Positions 1-7,266 of a stretch of DNA of 14,662 nt are shown here, piece after piece (the first letter of the stretch is position 1; every line of letters starts with the position of its first letter). Position numbers and translations under genes: made by a program. Where the stretch lies: assembly GCA_903908785.1 (NCBI GenBank), contig CAIVTL010000489.1:1-14662 (forward strand). The letters are read 5' to 3'. The notes under the pieces are model-generated. The model saw only the letters and a program-made list of their open reading frames with translations, did not search any database and was not told the DNA's origin. The stretch comes from Caldifarciminota bacterium (GTDB taxonomy: Bacteria > Hydrothermota > Tepidihabitantia > Tepidihabitantales > Tepidihabitantaceae).

Positions 1-64
1 CCTCAGCTTGGCTCGGTCTGACTCTTAGGGCCCACTTACCACCACAGCATGTGCCATACCTATG

Positions 65-80
65 TGCAATCATTGTGCCA
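65..80 (-). promoter_or_regulatory. Sigma-54 (-24/-12) promoter, leftward
   Basis: Read on the minus strand this is TGGCACAATGATTGCA. It matches the RpoN consensus TGGCAC-N5-TTGCA, with the invariant GG and GC doublets 10 bases apart. Transcription would start near position 53 and run leftward off the window. It lies about 135 bases past the stop of a sigma-54 activator on the same strand, so the activator probably controls the next gene or operon. Confidence 0.75.
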
Positions 81-182
81 GAAAGCATACGTCGGGGCGA
101 TTCGGCATAACCTATTACGTTACAACATTTTACACTAACCATGCCAAAATCAGCCCAGCAGCCAAAAAGGGCATGAAGCGTT

Positions 183-216
183 ATTATGCTGCCGCATTAT
201 ACGGCAGTGGCGTAAT
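183..216. repeat. Imperfect palindrome (activator site or terminator)
   Basis: Arms CTGCCG (189-194) and CGGCAG (202-207) flank a 7-base AT-rich spacer. The dyad extends outward as ATTATG (183-188) against CGTAAT (211-216), with one G-T pair and a 3-base bulge. It abuts the stop codon of the sigma-54 activator, so it could be that gene's hairpin terminator, though no clear T-run follows on the minus strand. It also lies about 130-160 bases upstream of the start predicted from the sigma-54 promoter at 65-80, a normal distance for an enhancer-type binding site. Confidence 0.4.
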
Positions 217-1848
217 CTAAAGGTTGTGCTCGGTCATCTTGCGGCGCAGCGTATCGCGGTGGATGCCGAGCAGTTCGGCGGCGTGGGTCTGGTTTTTGTT
301 GGTTTGCTGGAGGGCTTCTTTGATTGCCTGCCGTTCGACGGTCCGGAGTTCGAGCGTGCCTACGGCGGTCTGAATCGGCTTGAGGTTCGGTGTCTGGGGT
401 TGAGTGGGGGTCTGCGGTAAGTCCTGGTCCGGAAAGCCGGTCGTGGGGGTCTGGGCGCTGAGGAGGCGGGCCATGCCGAGGGCGGGCATGATGTGGCCGA
501 GGCCGATGTCGGTGCTGCCGTCATACTGGGCGCGTTCGTAGGCGCGTTCGATGATGTTGCGGAGGGTGCGGACGTTGCCGTCCAGCAGGGAGTTGGCGCC
601 GTCGATGTGTTGCTGGACTATTTGACGGATGAATTTGACCGCGGTGCGTTCGATTGCGAGCTGACGTTTATGCCTGGGGTTGGCGTTCATGGTCTGGATG
701 ATATAGGCGGCGATTTCGTGGATGTCGGATTCGACGTTCTCCGGGGGCTCGCTTTCCCAGCGTTCGCGGAGGGTAGGCACGGGGATGCAGTGCTGGACCA
801 GCCGGGCGTAGAAGTCGGGGCGGAAGCGGGTCTGGAGTTCGGGTACGGTGCGGTTGGTGGCGGCGATGATTCTGATGTCGACGTGGAGTTCGCTGGAGCT
901 GCCGATGCGTTTGATGCGGTGGTATTCCATGGCCCGGAGGAGTTTGACCTGGATTTCCTGGTCGATGTCGCCGATCTCGTCGAGGAAGACGGTGGAGCTT
1001 TGCGCCGTTTCGAGGATTCCGGCCCGTTCTCCGGCCGCGCCGGTGTAGGCGCCGCGCTGGTGTCCGAATAGTTCGTCTTCGATGAGGTTGGGGCTGAGCG
1101 CGGCCATGTTGATGGTGAGCGGGTTTTCGCGCGCCGTGTCGCCTTCGACGTAGCGGTAGCTGCAGCGGTGCAGGGCGTTGGCGACGAGTTCTTTGCCTAC
1201 ACCGGGACCGCCGAGGAGGAGTACGGTGGCGTCCGAGGGGCCGATGCGCTCGATTTCGTAAGCAAGAAAGGCCATCTTGCGCGCGCGGCCGATGACCATC
1301 TGGTGCTTGGCCGTCCAGTTGTGGCGCTGTTCGTCGCTGAGCGGGCGGATGGCGAGGGCATCAACGCTGGCGGCAATTTGGGGGTAGTACTGGTCTCCGA
1401 CCGCGCTTTCCGGCACGAATGAGCAGAGGCCATATCCGGGGCGGATGATGAATTCCGAGAATTCGCTGGTCGATTCCATGCCGATGCGACAGGAGACGAA
1501 TATCACCGGGGCGATGCGGTCGATGTTGTTCTGGCGGATGTAGCCGTAGATGAGAAACCCTTGCAGGGCTTTGATGTCGAGGGTGCGCTGGATGGGTTTG
1601 AGTATATCCGGGTAGTCGACGAGCTTGCGTTCGTCGGTGGTGTGGCTGAAGTCGACGTCCTGGATGATGAGGGCAACGAAGCGGGAGCGGTTGCGGTGGT
1701 ACCATTGGCGGACTTCGGCGAAGCAGTCGAGGTGGTGGAATTCGAATTCGCGCGCGAGCCGGCCGTCGTCGTATTGGGCGATGTTCCGGACCAGGCTTTC
1801 GTAGCTGGTCGCCAGGTCGTCGACGACGAGGATGACGGGTTTGGTCAT
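217..1848 (-). CDS. Sigma-54-dependent transcriptional activator (NtrC-type, degenerate receiver)
   Basis: A 543-residue bacterial enhancer-binding protein that uses ATP hydrolysis to open RNA polymerase-sigma-54 complexes. Residues 1-165 resemble a response-regulator receiver (VILVVDD near residue 10, an Asp-rich QDVD at 63-66), but a clear Thr/Ser-Lys switch is missing, so control by phosphorylation is doubtful. The AAA+ core follows: Walker A GGPGVGKE (213-220), the sigma-54 contact loop GAYTGA (266-271, Tyr for the usual Phe), Walker B VFLDEI (287-292), sensor-I AATNR (329-333) and arginine-finger region FRPDFYARL (342-350). A Pro/Gln/Thr-rich linker (about 465-495) leads to a Fis-type helix-turn-helix (about 505-543). 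The DNA just upstream of the ATG reads CCTCCCC on the coding strand, so there is no Shine-Dalgarno. It is transcribed after the membrane sensor at 1952-4288 and faces a sigma-54 promoter at 65-80. The AAA+ and HTH calls are secure; the signal sensed is unknown. Confidence 0.95.
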   Translation of the reverse strand: MTKPVILVVDDLATSYESLVRNIAQYDDGRLAREFEFHHLDCFAEVRQWYHRNRSRFVALIIQDVDFSHTTDERKLVDYPDILKPIQRTLDIKALQGFLIYGYIRQNNIDRIAPVIFVSCRIGMESTSEFSEFIIRPGYGLCSFVPESAVGDQYYPQIAASVDALAIRPLSDEQRHNWTAKHQMVIGRARKMAFLAYEIERIGPSDATVLLLGGPGVGKELVANALHRCSYRYVEGDTARENPLTINMAALSPNLIEDELFGHQRGAYTGAAGERAGILETAQSSTVFLDEIGDIDQEIQVKLLRAMEYHRIKRIGSSSELHVDIRIIAATNRTVPELQTRFRPDFYARLVQHCIPVPTLRERWESEPPENVESDIHEIAAYIIQTMNANPRHKRQLAIERTAVKFIRQIVQQHIDGANSLLDGNVRTLRNIIERAYERAQYDGSTDIGLGHIMPALGMARLLSAQTPTTGFPDQDLPQTPTQPQTPNLKPIQTAVGTLELRTVERQAIKEALQQTNKNQTHAAELLGIHRDTLRRKMTEHNL

Positions 1849-1856
1849 GGGGAGGA

Positions 1857-1905
1857 AAGTTGCGGGTTACGAGTTACGGGTTGCGAGTTGCGGAGGACGG
1901 AGGGG
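1857..1905. repeat. Degenerate heptamer tandem array
   Basis: Seven-base units run AAGTTGC, GGGTTAC, GAGTTAC, GGGTTGC, GAGTTGC, then GGAGGAC and GGAGGGG. The unit is roughly G-R-G-T-T-R-C. It lies in the probable 5' leader of the sigma-54 activator. Other seven-base-period tracts with different units occur elsewhere in this window. Confidence 0.75.
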
Positions 1906-1926
1906 TGAGCGCGGGTCAATGGTTAG

Positions 1927-1955
1927 AGTGTAGAGGGTGGCCGGTCGGTAGTCAA
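1927..1955 (-). promoter_or_regulatory. Promoter for sigma-54 activator gene
   Basis: Minus strand: -35 TTGACT (1955-1950), 17-base spacer, -10 TACACT (1932-1927). The -35 contains the TGA stop codon of the upstream sensor gene (1954-1952). The predicted start near 1920 gives a leader of about 70 bases that spans the heptamer array. Confidence 0.5.
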
Positions 1956-4288
1956 GGAGTTGAAAACCGGGCCCGGGTCTCTTCCAGTACCGAGATGTAG
2001 TCGGTGACCTTGAGCCAGAGCTTTTCGTGGGGGCCGGCGCAGGGCGAGTCCGCCGCGGGAATTTCGATTGCCGGGCCGAGTTGGGCCGCGAGTTCGAGCA
2101 ACTGGCTGGTGATGTGCGCGCGGGGATTGGAGAGCGGGATGACGCGCGGGCTGTCGGAGAGCAACCGGATGAGGAGGCGGCGGTTCCATTGGGTGTTGAC
2201 CGTGTAGCTGAGGACGATGTCGGCCCACGTGCCGGCGTGGCGGATGTGGTCGAGGATGATGTGTTCCAGCGTGCCGCGCAGCTCGGGGTTGGAGAAGAGG
2301 CGGAAGCGGCGATAGTAGTCCGGGTATTCGTGGTTGACGGTGCAGATGAGCCTGATGCCCGGGCCGCGCTCGCGGTGGCGGAATTCTTCCTGGCTGAGCT
2401 CGAGCATCTCGAGGTCCCGGCCCCGGGGGGCGCTGCGGGCGGTCGTCGCGATGAAGTCGAGCAGGGCAAGGGTAGGTGTGGAGTCGATGAGGCGGGAGAT
2501 GGCGCTTGTGTAGATTTCGCCGAGGGACGGGCCGGGTTCAGTTGCCAGGCGGGCAAGGTCGCGGTCGCGCGCCAGTCCGTGGCGGCGGCTGATTTCGATG
2601 AGCCGCTCGATGGCGGCCGGTGTGTTGCCTTTGGATATGAAGTTGTGGTCTGCCGCGATGAAGTCGGCGGCGAGGGCAACGCATACCGGCAGGGGTTTGT
2701 TTTCTATCTGCTGGCCGGGCGGGCCGCCATGGCGGCGGCGGACGGCAAGCACGCCCAGCCCGGCAGCGAGGCAGAGCGCGAGCAGCACGACGGCATAGGT
2801 AATATAGCCGCGGCGACGGGCCTCGAGCCGGTAGCGCTCTAGCAGGTGCGTCTCCGGGGCGGCCGCGCCCGGCCCGATTTCCGCGGTGAGCGCGTTCACC
2901 CGGCGGGCGGCGCGGATGACTTCGTTGCCGTCCCGGCCGAGCACGGCGTGCTGCAGGGCCTGCTGTGCCTGATCGAGCTCGCGGGCGAGGAGGCCGAGGT
3001 GGTTGGTGAATGCGTCAACCCGCCAGCGCGCGTCGGCGGCGGTGCGCAGGACGACGAGGTCGGGGAACGTGTCGTCGTCCAGCCGGAGCGGCAGCACGCG
3101 GAGGAGCCGGACCCCGCTGTAGCCCGGCGAGTTGCCGGTGGCGCCGGCGAGGTTCGGCGCGTAGATGCGGAAGTTCTCCGGGCCATAGCCGACGTTGACC
3201 AGCGCCATCGGCCAGTCCTTGAGCATGGCGAGTCCGTAGACTGCGCCGGCAAACGATGCACGATGAACGATGAGCGATGAACTCGGTCGGCCGAGCGCGG
3301 CGATGTAGCCGCCGCCCTGGCGGTTGTCGCCGGCAACGTATGCGGCCGCGCCCGCGGCGCAGACCGCGCGCGGCGCCCCGGGCAGGCCCGATGATGAGTC
3401 CGGTACGAACCGGCGCTCTTCGGCCCCGGTCTGGATGTCGACGTATCGCAGCGTGTCACCGGTAAGCACCAGCAGCACGGGGATCGAATCGAAAACGGCG
3501 CAGGCAACAATCGGCTTTGGGCTGCGGGTCTCCGTCCCCTGTCCTCCCGACCCCCGACCCCCGGCCCCGGACGGTGAGTCGGGCCACTGGCAGCGGAGCT
3601 CGCGGTTCTGCCGGGGGTGGACGATGGCCAGCCGCCGGCCGTCGAAGAAAATGAGTTCCGGAGTCCGGTCGTGGGCAAAGTCGAGGATGAGCGCGTCGAG
3701 CGGGATAAAGCCGGGCTGTAGCCGGGTCGCGTGCACCTGGTCGCTGCCGGCAACGACCAGCCAGGGTTCGCCCTGCTGCCAGACGCAGAGTTCGGGCCGG
3801 CCTTCGTACCAGTCGATGAAACTCAGACTGTCCACCCGGCGCAGTCCCGGCGCCGGGGTCTTCCACAGCGGCTGTCCCCGGCGGTTCCAGGCGATGATGT
3901 CGCTTGACCCGGCGCCCCGCACTGCCAGCAGCAGCGACGCGTTGGTCTCACCCGCGGCGTCGTCCGGAACTCCGGCTCCGCCCCCCACGCCAGGCAGGGC
4001 GACGAGCGCGGTTGTACCTTCAGGGGCGCGGCCGAGTTCAGTCAGGGTGTCGAGCCGGGACACGACCATGACCCGCCGGTCGGCGAGGAGCAGGAACAAT
4101 TCCTCGGTGCCGCTTTCGGTGGGACGCGCCGCGGCGGAGATGACCGGTGACGTCAATGGCCGGGACCATTCCGGCGCGAGGAGGCCGGCGTAGACCGAAG
4201 TCACCAGGCAGCCGGCGACAAGCAGCAGGCGCAGCCCGGGCGACAACCGTCGCGCGTAGGTCATTTTGCCGCCGCCGGGTCGTGCCAT
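1952..4288 (-). CDS. Membrane sensor-like protein: extracytoplasmic propeller, one TM, degenerate HATPase-like C-terminus
   Basis: Not a family I can name. The chosen ATG (4288) lies just below a promoter; an alternative ATG at 4264 starts directly before the signal sequence. Numbering from 4264 (770 residues): residues 5-26 are a signal peptide or anchor (LRLLLVAGCL, with a possible lipobox VAGC). Residues 35-415 are a beta-rich, outer-surface repeat region with FG-GAP/VCBS-like motifs such as RLDDDTFPDLVV (394-405). About 420-485 is helical or coiled-coil, and 488-508 is a transmembrane segment followed by RRRH. The cytoplasmic tail ends in a stretch (about 645-752) with the spacing of a histidine-kinase ATPase: LEHIILDHIRHAG where the N-box should be, then SQLLELAAQLGPAIEI. 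The N-box Asn and the glycines of the ATP lid are missing, and no phospho-acceptor His motif is clear. Its neighbour is a sigma-54 activator, so it may be a phosphorylation-independent sensor. That function is inference. Confidence 0.7.
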   Translation of the reverse strand: MARPGGGKMTYARRLSPGLRLLLVAGCLVTSVYAGLLAPEWSRPLTSPVISAAARPTESGTEELFLLLADRRVMVVSRLDTLTELGRAPEGTTALVALPGVGGGAGVPDDAAGETNASLLLAVRGAGSSDIIAWNRRGQPLWKTPAPGLRRVDSLSFIDWYEGRPELCVWQQGEPWLVVAGSDQVHATRLQPGFIPLDALILDFAHDRTPELIFFDGRRLAIVHPRQNRELRCQWPDSPSGAGGRGSGGQGTETRSPKPIVACAVFDSIPVLLVLTGDTLRYVDIQTGAEERRFVPDSSSGLPGAPRAVCAAGAAAYVAGDNRQGGGYIAALGRPSSSLIVHRASFAGAVYGLAMLKDWPMALVNVGYGPENFRIYAPNLAGATGNSPGYSGVRLLRVLPLRLDDDTFPDLVVLRTAADARWRVDAFTNHLGLLARELDQAQQALQHAVLGRDGNEVIRAARRVNALTAEIGPGAAAPETHLLERYRLEARRRGYITYAVVLLALCLAAGLGVLAVRRRHGGPPGQQIENKPLPVCVALAADFIAADHNFISKGNTPAAIERLIEISRRHGLARDRDLARLATEPGPSLGEIYTSAISRLIDSTPTLALLDFIATTARSAPRGRDLEMLELSQEEFRHRERGPGIRLICTVNHEYPDYYRRFRLFSNPELRGTLEHIILDHIRHAGTWADIVLSYTVNTQWNRRLLIRLLSDSPRVIPLSNPRAHITSQLLELAAQLGPAIEIPAADSPCAGPHEKLWLKVTDYISVLEETRARFSTP
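3253..3287. repeat. Heptamer tract inside the sensor gene
   Basis: Units ACGATGC, ACGATGA, ACGATGA, GCGATGA, ACTCGGT repeat with period 7 inside the extracytoplasmic domain of the leftward sensor gene. It encodes about a dozen residues in a likely surface loop. Three units equal 21 bases, so the reading frame is kept. Confidence 0.7.
3536..3570. repeat. C-rich heptamer tract inside the sensor gene
   Basis: Units CCCCTGT, CCTCCCG, ACCCCCG, ACCCCCG, GCCCCGG repeat with period 7. On the coding (minus) strand it encodes a Gly/Ser-rich loop (about residues 231-245 from the 4264 start) between propeller-like blades. Confidence 0.7.
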
Positions 4289-4298
4289 TTGCGCCTTA

Positions 4299-4326
4299 AC
4301 TGTAGCCCGCCGGTTTCGGCTGTCAA
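4299..4326 (-). promoter_or_regulatory. Promoter for the sensor gene
   Basis: Minus strand: -35 TTGACA (4326-4321), 16-base spacer, -10 TACAGT (4304-4299). The predicted start is near 4292, only a few bases before the ATG at 4288. That argues for a nearly leaderless message from 4288, or a short leader if the ATG at 4264 is used. A rightward TTGACT at 4348-4353 may serve the divergent gene, but no good -10 lies at the proper spacing. Confidence 0.5.
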
Positions 4327-4382
4327 CCCAATGCCGGGAAGCCCGCCTTGACTTTGGTTGCAACGCGGCTTGAATTATCATA

Positions 4383-5906
4383 GTGTTGAGCGTACGCGCG
4401 AGTGTGTTTGTGCTGCTGGCGGCCGGTTCTGCCATCGGAGGGCAGTCTCCGCAGCACTCCGATTCGGTCGCCGGGGCCGGGTTCTGGGGAAACGAAGTGC
4501 TGATTGACAGCGGCGCCGTCGTCGCCTTCGACGTGACGGCCGACACTGCCGGCGGCATCTGGGTGGCAATCGCCTACCCGGACCACGCAGTCGGGTTGTA
4601 TTACTCGGACGACTTCGGCTCCTCCTGGCGCGGCCACTGGGCCATGCGCGCCGATTCGGCGGTCCGACAGTTGCAGTTGCTCTTCGGCCAGGGCGACTCA
4701 TCGTTCCTGTACCTGTTCATGCTCCAGGCCGGGAACGGCGGGGACCTGTGGCTGGCGCGAATCCGGCCGGACTCGGCCGGGTTCAGTATCCTGCCCGTGG
4801 CGGTGGGCCCGGATACGGTTGACGACTTCTCGGTTACCCTCGACCGCGACCCCCACTACTACGTCTACTGCCTGTACGCGAACGAGCACCGCACCGGCCG
4901 CACCGGCACTTTCACCCGCTCGCTGGACTACGGCGCAACCTGGGAATCGGGAACCGACTGGTGGAACGCCTGGGACCCGTGCATCTCGCACACGACCGGC
5001 TCGACGATTCACTGCGCCTGGCGCTACGCGCTCAACGGCGACGAAATCCACTACTCCTACAACCGGCACTACGGCATGTCCGGCTACTGGTCAACCTACC
5101 GGACCGTGAGCGGCGAAGCCGACCAGTGCTTCGACCCGGTAGTCGTGCAGACCGACTCCAGCCCGGAATCGCAGGCATCGCTCTGGACCTTCTACACGGT
5201 CGGCCACCGCGACACGGCCATTCTCGACCTGCGGTACTCGGTCAGTTGGGACGGCGGCTGGGACTGGGCCCCGGGCGCGCCGTTCGGTGACCCGTTCCGC
5301 GACGAGCAGCAGGCCGACCTTGCCGCTGACCGGACCGGGGCCGGCGCGTATGTCAGCCTGTGCTACACCTGCCGCGGCCGGCAGTCCGGCGACTCGGCGT
5401 CGGTCTACTGGACGTGCGCCAATGCCTACAATCTCAACGACTGGCTGAAACCGGTCAAGGTCAGTCGGCACCCGGTCGCCAGGCTCACGCCCAGACTGGT
5501 CTACGCGCCGCACTCGCCGATGCGGCTGCCGGCCGTGCTCTACAGCCAGCAGACGGAAACCGGACCCTGGGGCGTCTGGTTTGCTGCGCCGTGGATGGAT
5601 GCCGGGAACCCGACTACCGAGAAGGTGGAGGCAAAGGTTGAGGTTGAACCGAACCCGACTGCCGGCGCGGTCCGGGTCAGCGCGAACGTAACCATGCCGG
5701 GCAGCTATTCAGTTGCGGTGTATGATGCTGCCGGCCGCCTCGTGGTTGACCTGTTTCGGGGTCGGCTCGAGCCCGGCCCGCAGTCCTGGACGTGGGACCG
5801 GAACGCAAGAACCCACGCCCGCGTGCCTGCCGGCACCTACTTCGTGCGGCTCGTCGGCCCGGGTTTGAGTGCCGGGCGCCGACTGGTACTGCTCCGGAGC
5901 GAGTAG
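4383..5906 (+). CDS. Secreted Asp-box (sialidase-like) beta-propeller protein with C-terminal sorting domain
   Basis: A 507-residue exported protein. The GTG start gives a compact signal peptide (Arg5, hydrophobic 7-17, cleavage near 17-20). The body is beta-rich with Asp-box motifs of the BNR/sialidase type (S-x-D-x-G-x-x-W): SDDFGSSW (75-82), SLDYGATW (180-187) and a degenerate copy SVSWDGGWDW (286-295). These motifs mark propeller turns and do not prove glycosidase activity; I see no arginine triad and would not call it a sialidase. Residues about 418-507 form a FlgD-like module (VEPNPTAGAVRV, VAVYDAAGRLV, VPAGTYFVRL) typical of type IX-like cargo. No Shine-Dalgarno precedes the GTG. It starts a rightward run, with the next gene's ribosome site 9 bases after its stop. 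Substrate unknown. Confidence 0.85.
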   Translation: MLSVRASVFVLLAAGSAIGGQSPQHSDSVAGAGFWGNEVLIDSGAVVAFDVTADTAGGIWVAIAYPDHAVGLYYSDDFGSSWRGHWAMRADSAVRQLQLLFGQGDSSFLYLFMLQAGNGGDLWLARIRPDSAGFSILPVAVGPDTVDDFSVTLDRDPHYYVYCLYANEHRTGRTGTFTRSLDYGATWESGTDWWNAWDPCISHTTGSTIHCAWRYALNGDEIHYSYNRHYGMSGYWSTYRTVSGEADQCFDPVVVQTDSSPESQASLWTFYTVGHRDTAILDLRYSVSWDGGWDWAPGAPFGDPFRDEQQADLAADRTGAGAYVSLCYTCRGRQSGDSASVYWTCANAYNLNDWLKPVKVSRHPVARLTPRLVYAPHSPMRLPAVLYSQQTETGPWGVWFAAPWMDAGNPTTEKVEAKVEVEPNPTAGAVRVSANVTMPGSYSVAVYDAAGRLVVDLFRGRLEPGPQSWTWDRNARTHARVPAGTYFVRLVGPGLSAGRRLVLLRSE

Positions 5907-5929
5907 CGAATTGTGGAGGTAGAAGCAAA

Positions 5930-6571
5930 GTGCTAAGTGGAAGATCCCCTGTCGGGGCTTCGCCGTTTAAGCGAGTCTCAGGTCTGCTCAGATTGCTGGC
6001 CCTGCCCGCTGTCTTCCTGGTGCTGTCCGCGAGCCTGTGTCAGAAGAAACCGCCGGAACGGCAGTGGGAGCGCGGCGCATTCCAGTCGCTGCCCGCCAAC
6101 ACGCAGCTCTACCAGTTGCCGGCCGGCGTCTCTATCGTCCGGATTATCGGCGCCGACGATGTCACGCCGATGTCGGACCTGCCCCTGCTCATGACCATCC
6201 ACAATAGCGGAGAGACAGACGTCGACGTCACCTTTCCGGCCGGGCTGGTCTTCGGGCCGTCGATCGCGGACTACCAGTACATGATACTGCTGCAGGACTG
6301 CCAGTTTACCGCCGTGTCCGGCGGCGACCGGGACGTCACGCTGCCGACATACTGCTGCAACACCGACCTCGACGAACCGGACGATGCGTCGCTCTACGCC
6401 ATCATGGGACGGGAGTGGGACCGCGAGACCGAAGAACTGCTGAACCTGGTCGCGGACAAGTCGCTGTCCGGCGACGACGCGCTCGCTCTGACACAGGATG
6501 CCGTGTTTGAAATCACCGACGAGGCAGGTCTGACTGATTCGACCCGCACCAAGCTCGCGAACCTGCCGTGA
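5930..6571 (+). CDS. Small exported protein with CCN motif (paralogue of 8540-9112)
   Basis: A 213-residue exported protein of unknown function. The GTG at 5930 is chosen because GGAGGT (5915-5920) lies 9 bases upstream; the open frame runs further 5' but only through the preceding gene. A hydrophobic segment (about 19-36) ends in SASLC. The Leu just before Cys37 makes this a poor lipobox, so lipidation is uncertain. The mature part shares a chain of features with the protein at 8540-9112: PAGLVF (103-108), YMILLQ (117-122), a beta strand ending YCCN (141-144), a Pro-Asp turn, a helix with ELLNLV, then AVFEITDEAGLT (191-202) and a closing LANLP. The stop overlaps a GTG (GTGA at 6568-6571). 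Confidence 0.8.
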   Translation: MLSGRSPVGASPFKRVSGLLRLLALPAVFLVLSASLCQKKPPERQWERGAFQSLPANTQLYQLPAGVSIVRIIGADDVTPMSDLPLLMTIHNSGETDVDVTFPAGLVFGPSIADYQYMILLQDCQFTAVSGGDRDVTLPTYCCNTDLDEPDDASLYAIMGREWDRETEELLNLVADKSLSGDDALALTQDAVFEITDEAGLTDSTRTKLANLP

Positions 6572-6577
6572 GGAAGG

Positions 6578-6640
6578 AAGTTGCGAGAGGCGAGCCGCGA
6601 GAAGTAAGCCACGGACAGTTGCCAAGTGACAATCGGCAAC
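6578..6640. repeat. Degenerate heptamer tract before ygiQ-like gene
   Basis: Seven-base phrases AAGTTGC, GAGAGGC, GAGCCGC, GAGAAGT, AAGCCAC, GGACAGT, TGCCAAG, TGACAAT, CGGCAAC run between the stop at 6571 and the preferred start at 6655. The first phrase repeats the first unit of the array at 1857. The period is clear but the units drift strongly. Confidence 0.5.
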
Positions 6641-6654
6641 CCCCGCAGGCGGTC

Positions 6655-7260
6655 ATGCCGCCCATGTCCCGGCGCGCGATGGCGGCGCTGGGCTGGGACG
6701 AATGCGACGTCATCGTCGTTTCCGGCGATGCGTACGTTGACCACCCGTCGTTCGGCAGCGCGGTAATCGCGCGCGTCCTGCTCGACGCCGGGTTCCGCGT
6801 CGGCGTCATCGCTCAGCCGCGCTGGGCCGGCGCCGACGACTTCGCCGCGCTCGGCAAGCCGCGCCTCTTCTTTGGGGTCACGGCGGGCAACGTCGACTCA
6901 CAGGTCGCCAACTACAGCCCGAGCCTCCAGCGCCGGCGCGAGGACGATTTCTCGCCCGGCGGCCGGCCGGGTCTGCGGCCGAACCGCGCCACGACCGTAT
7001 ACTGCAACCGGTTGCGGGAGGTTTTCCCCGGCGTGCCGCTGGTCATCGGCGGCATCGAGGCCAGCCTGCGCCGACTGGCTCACTACGACTACTGGGAGAA
7101 CTCGGTACGGCGCTCCATCCTGCTCGATACGCGCGCCGACATTCTGCTCTACGGCATGGCGGAGCGCGGAATCGTTGATGTCGCCACCCGCCTGGCTATA
7201 GAAGAAGAGAAACCCCAAACCCCAAACTCTAAACTCCAAGTCCTGGACGGACTCCGCTGA
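6655..7260 (+). CDS. ygiQ: YgiQ-family radical SAM protein, N-terminal part (ends at in-frame TGA)
   Basis: N-terminal domain of a YgiQ (UPF0313) radical SAM protein; the family's reaction is not settled. The ATG at 6655 gives MPPMSRRAM, matching the usual family start (FLPMSREEM-like). A GTG at 6568 overlapping the previous stop would add 29 residues encoded by heptamer-repeat DNA and is less likely. Diagnostic family blocks are DVIVVSGDAYVDHPSFGSA (about 18-36), FFGVTAGNVDS, GGIEASLRRLAHYDYWENS and ADILLYGMAERGIV. After about residue 182 the sequence leaves the family pattern: a heptamer tract encodes KPQTPNSKLQ, then LDGLR meets a TGA at 7258-7260. The rest of the protein continues in the same frame from 7261. 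So this is one ancestral gene in two pieces, broken where other members have the Gly or Asn of an IRGT/VRNT-like motif. Confidence 0.85.
   Translation: MPPMSRRAMAALGWDECDVIVVSGDAYVDHPSFGSAVIARVLLDAGFRVGVIAQPRWAGADDFAALGKPRLFFGVTAGNVDSQVANYSPSLQRRREDDFSPGGRPGLRPNRATTVYCNRLREVFPGVPLVIGGIEASLRRLAHYDYWENSVRRSILLDTRADILLYGMAERGIVDVATRLAIEEEKPQTPNSKLQVLDGLR
7211..7245. repeat. Heptamer tract at the ygiQ break
   Basis: Units AACCCCA, AACCCCA, AACTCTA, AACTCCA, AGTCCTG repeat with period 7, ending 12 bases before the interrupting TGA. The tract fills the variable linker between the N-terminal domain and the radical SAM part of the YgiQ-like gene. Confidence 0.8.
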
Positions 7261-7266
7261 AGCGTT

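Larger units (their letters stand above)
1..216. other. Intergenic regulatory region at left edge
   Basis: No gene is supported here. Positions 105-216 are much richer in A+T than the flanking coding DNA. The stretch carries a sigma-54 type promoter (65-80, minus strand), an outer dyad catgcc (140-145) / ggcatg (170-175), and a stronger imperfect palindrome at 183-216. Together they look like a control region for a leftward gene whose body lies outside the window: core promoter at the left, AT-rich (possibly bent) DNA in the middle, and possible activator sites at the right. The functional reading is inference; only the motifs are seen. Confidence 0.6.

Noticed and set aside
493..1071. Long plus-strand ORF inside the sigma-54 activator
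   Set aside because: It is an antisense shadow of a clear AAA+ gene, with low-complexity Asp/Val/Gly-rich translation and no ribosome site.
4289..4558. N-terminal extension of the sensor ORF to 4558
   Set aside because: It would overlap the divergent gene's start and put about 90 low-quality residues before an obvious signal sequence; a promoter lies at 4299-4326.
4383..5906. Calling the Asp-box protein a sialidase
   Set aside because: Asp boxes are structural and occur in many propellers; the catalytic arginines and the RIP motif are not seen.
7211..7238. Telomere-like repeat or CRISPR array
   Set aside because: The AACCCCA units resemble eukaryotic telomere repeats only by chance: there are five drifting copies inside a bacterial gene. 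There are no spacers or cas genes.
7258..7260. Selenocysteine at the ygiQ TGA
   Set aside because: Relatives have Gly or Asn here, not Cys, and I find no suitable hairpin 16-37 bases downstream.
7258..7260. UGA read as glycine genome-wide (SR1/Gracilibacteria-type code)
   Set aside because: Tempting because the site can be Gly in the family, but several genes here end properly at TGA, with neighbours or promoters starting right after.
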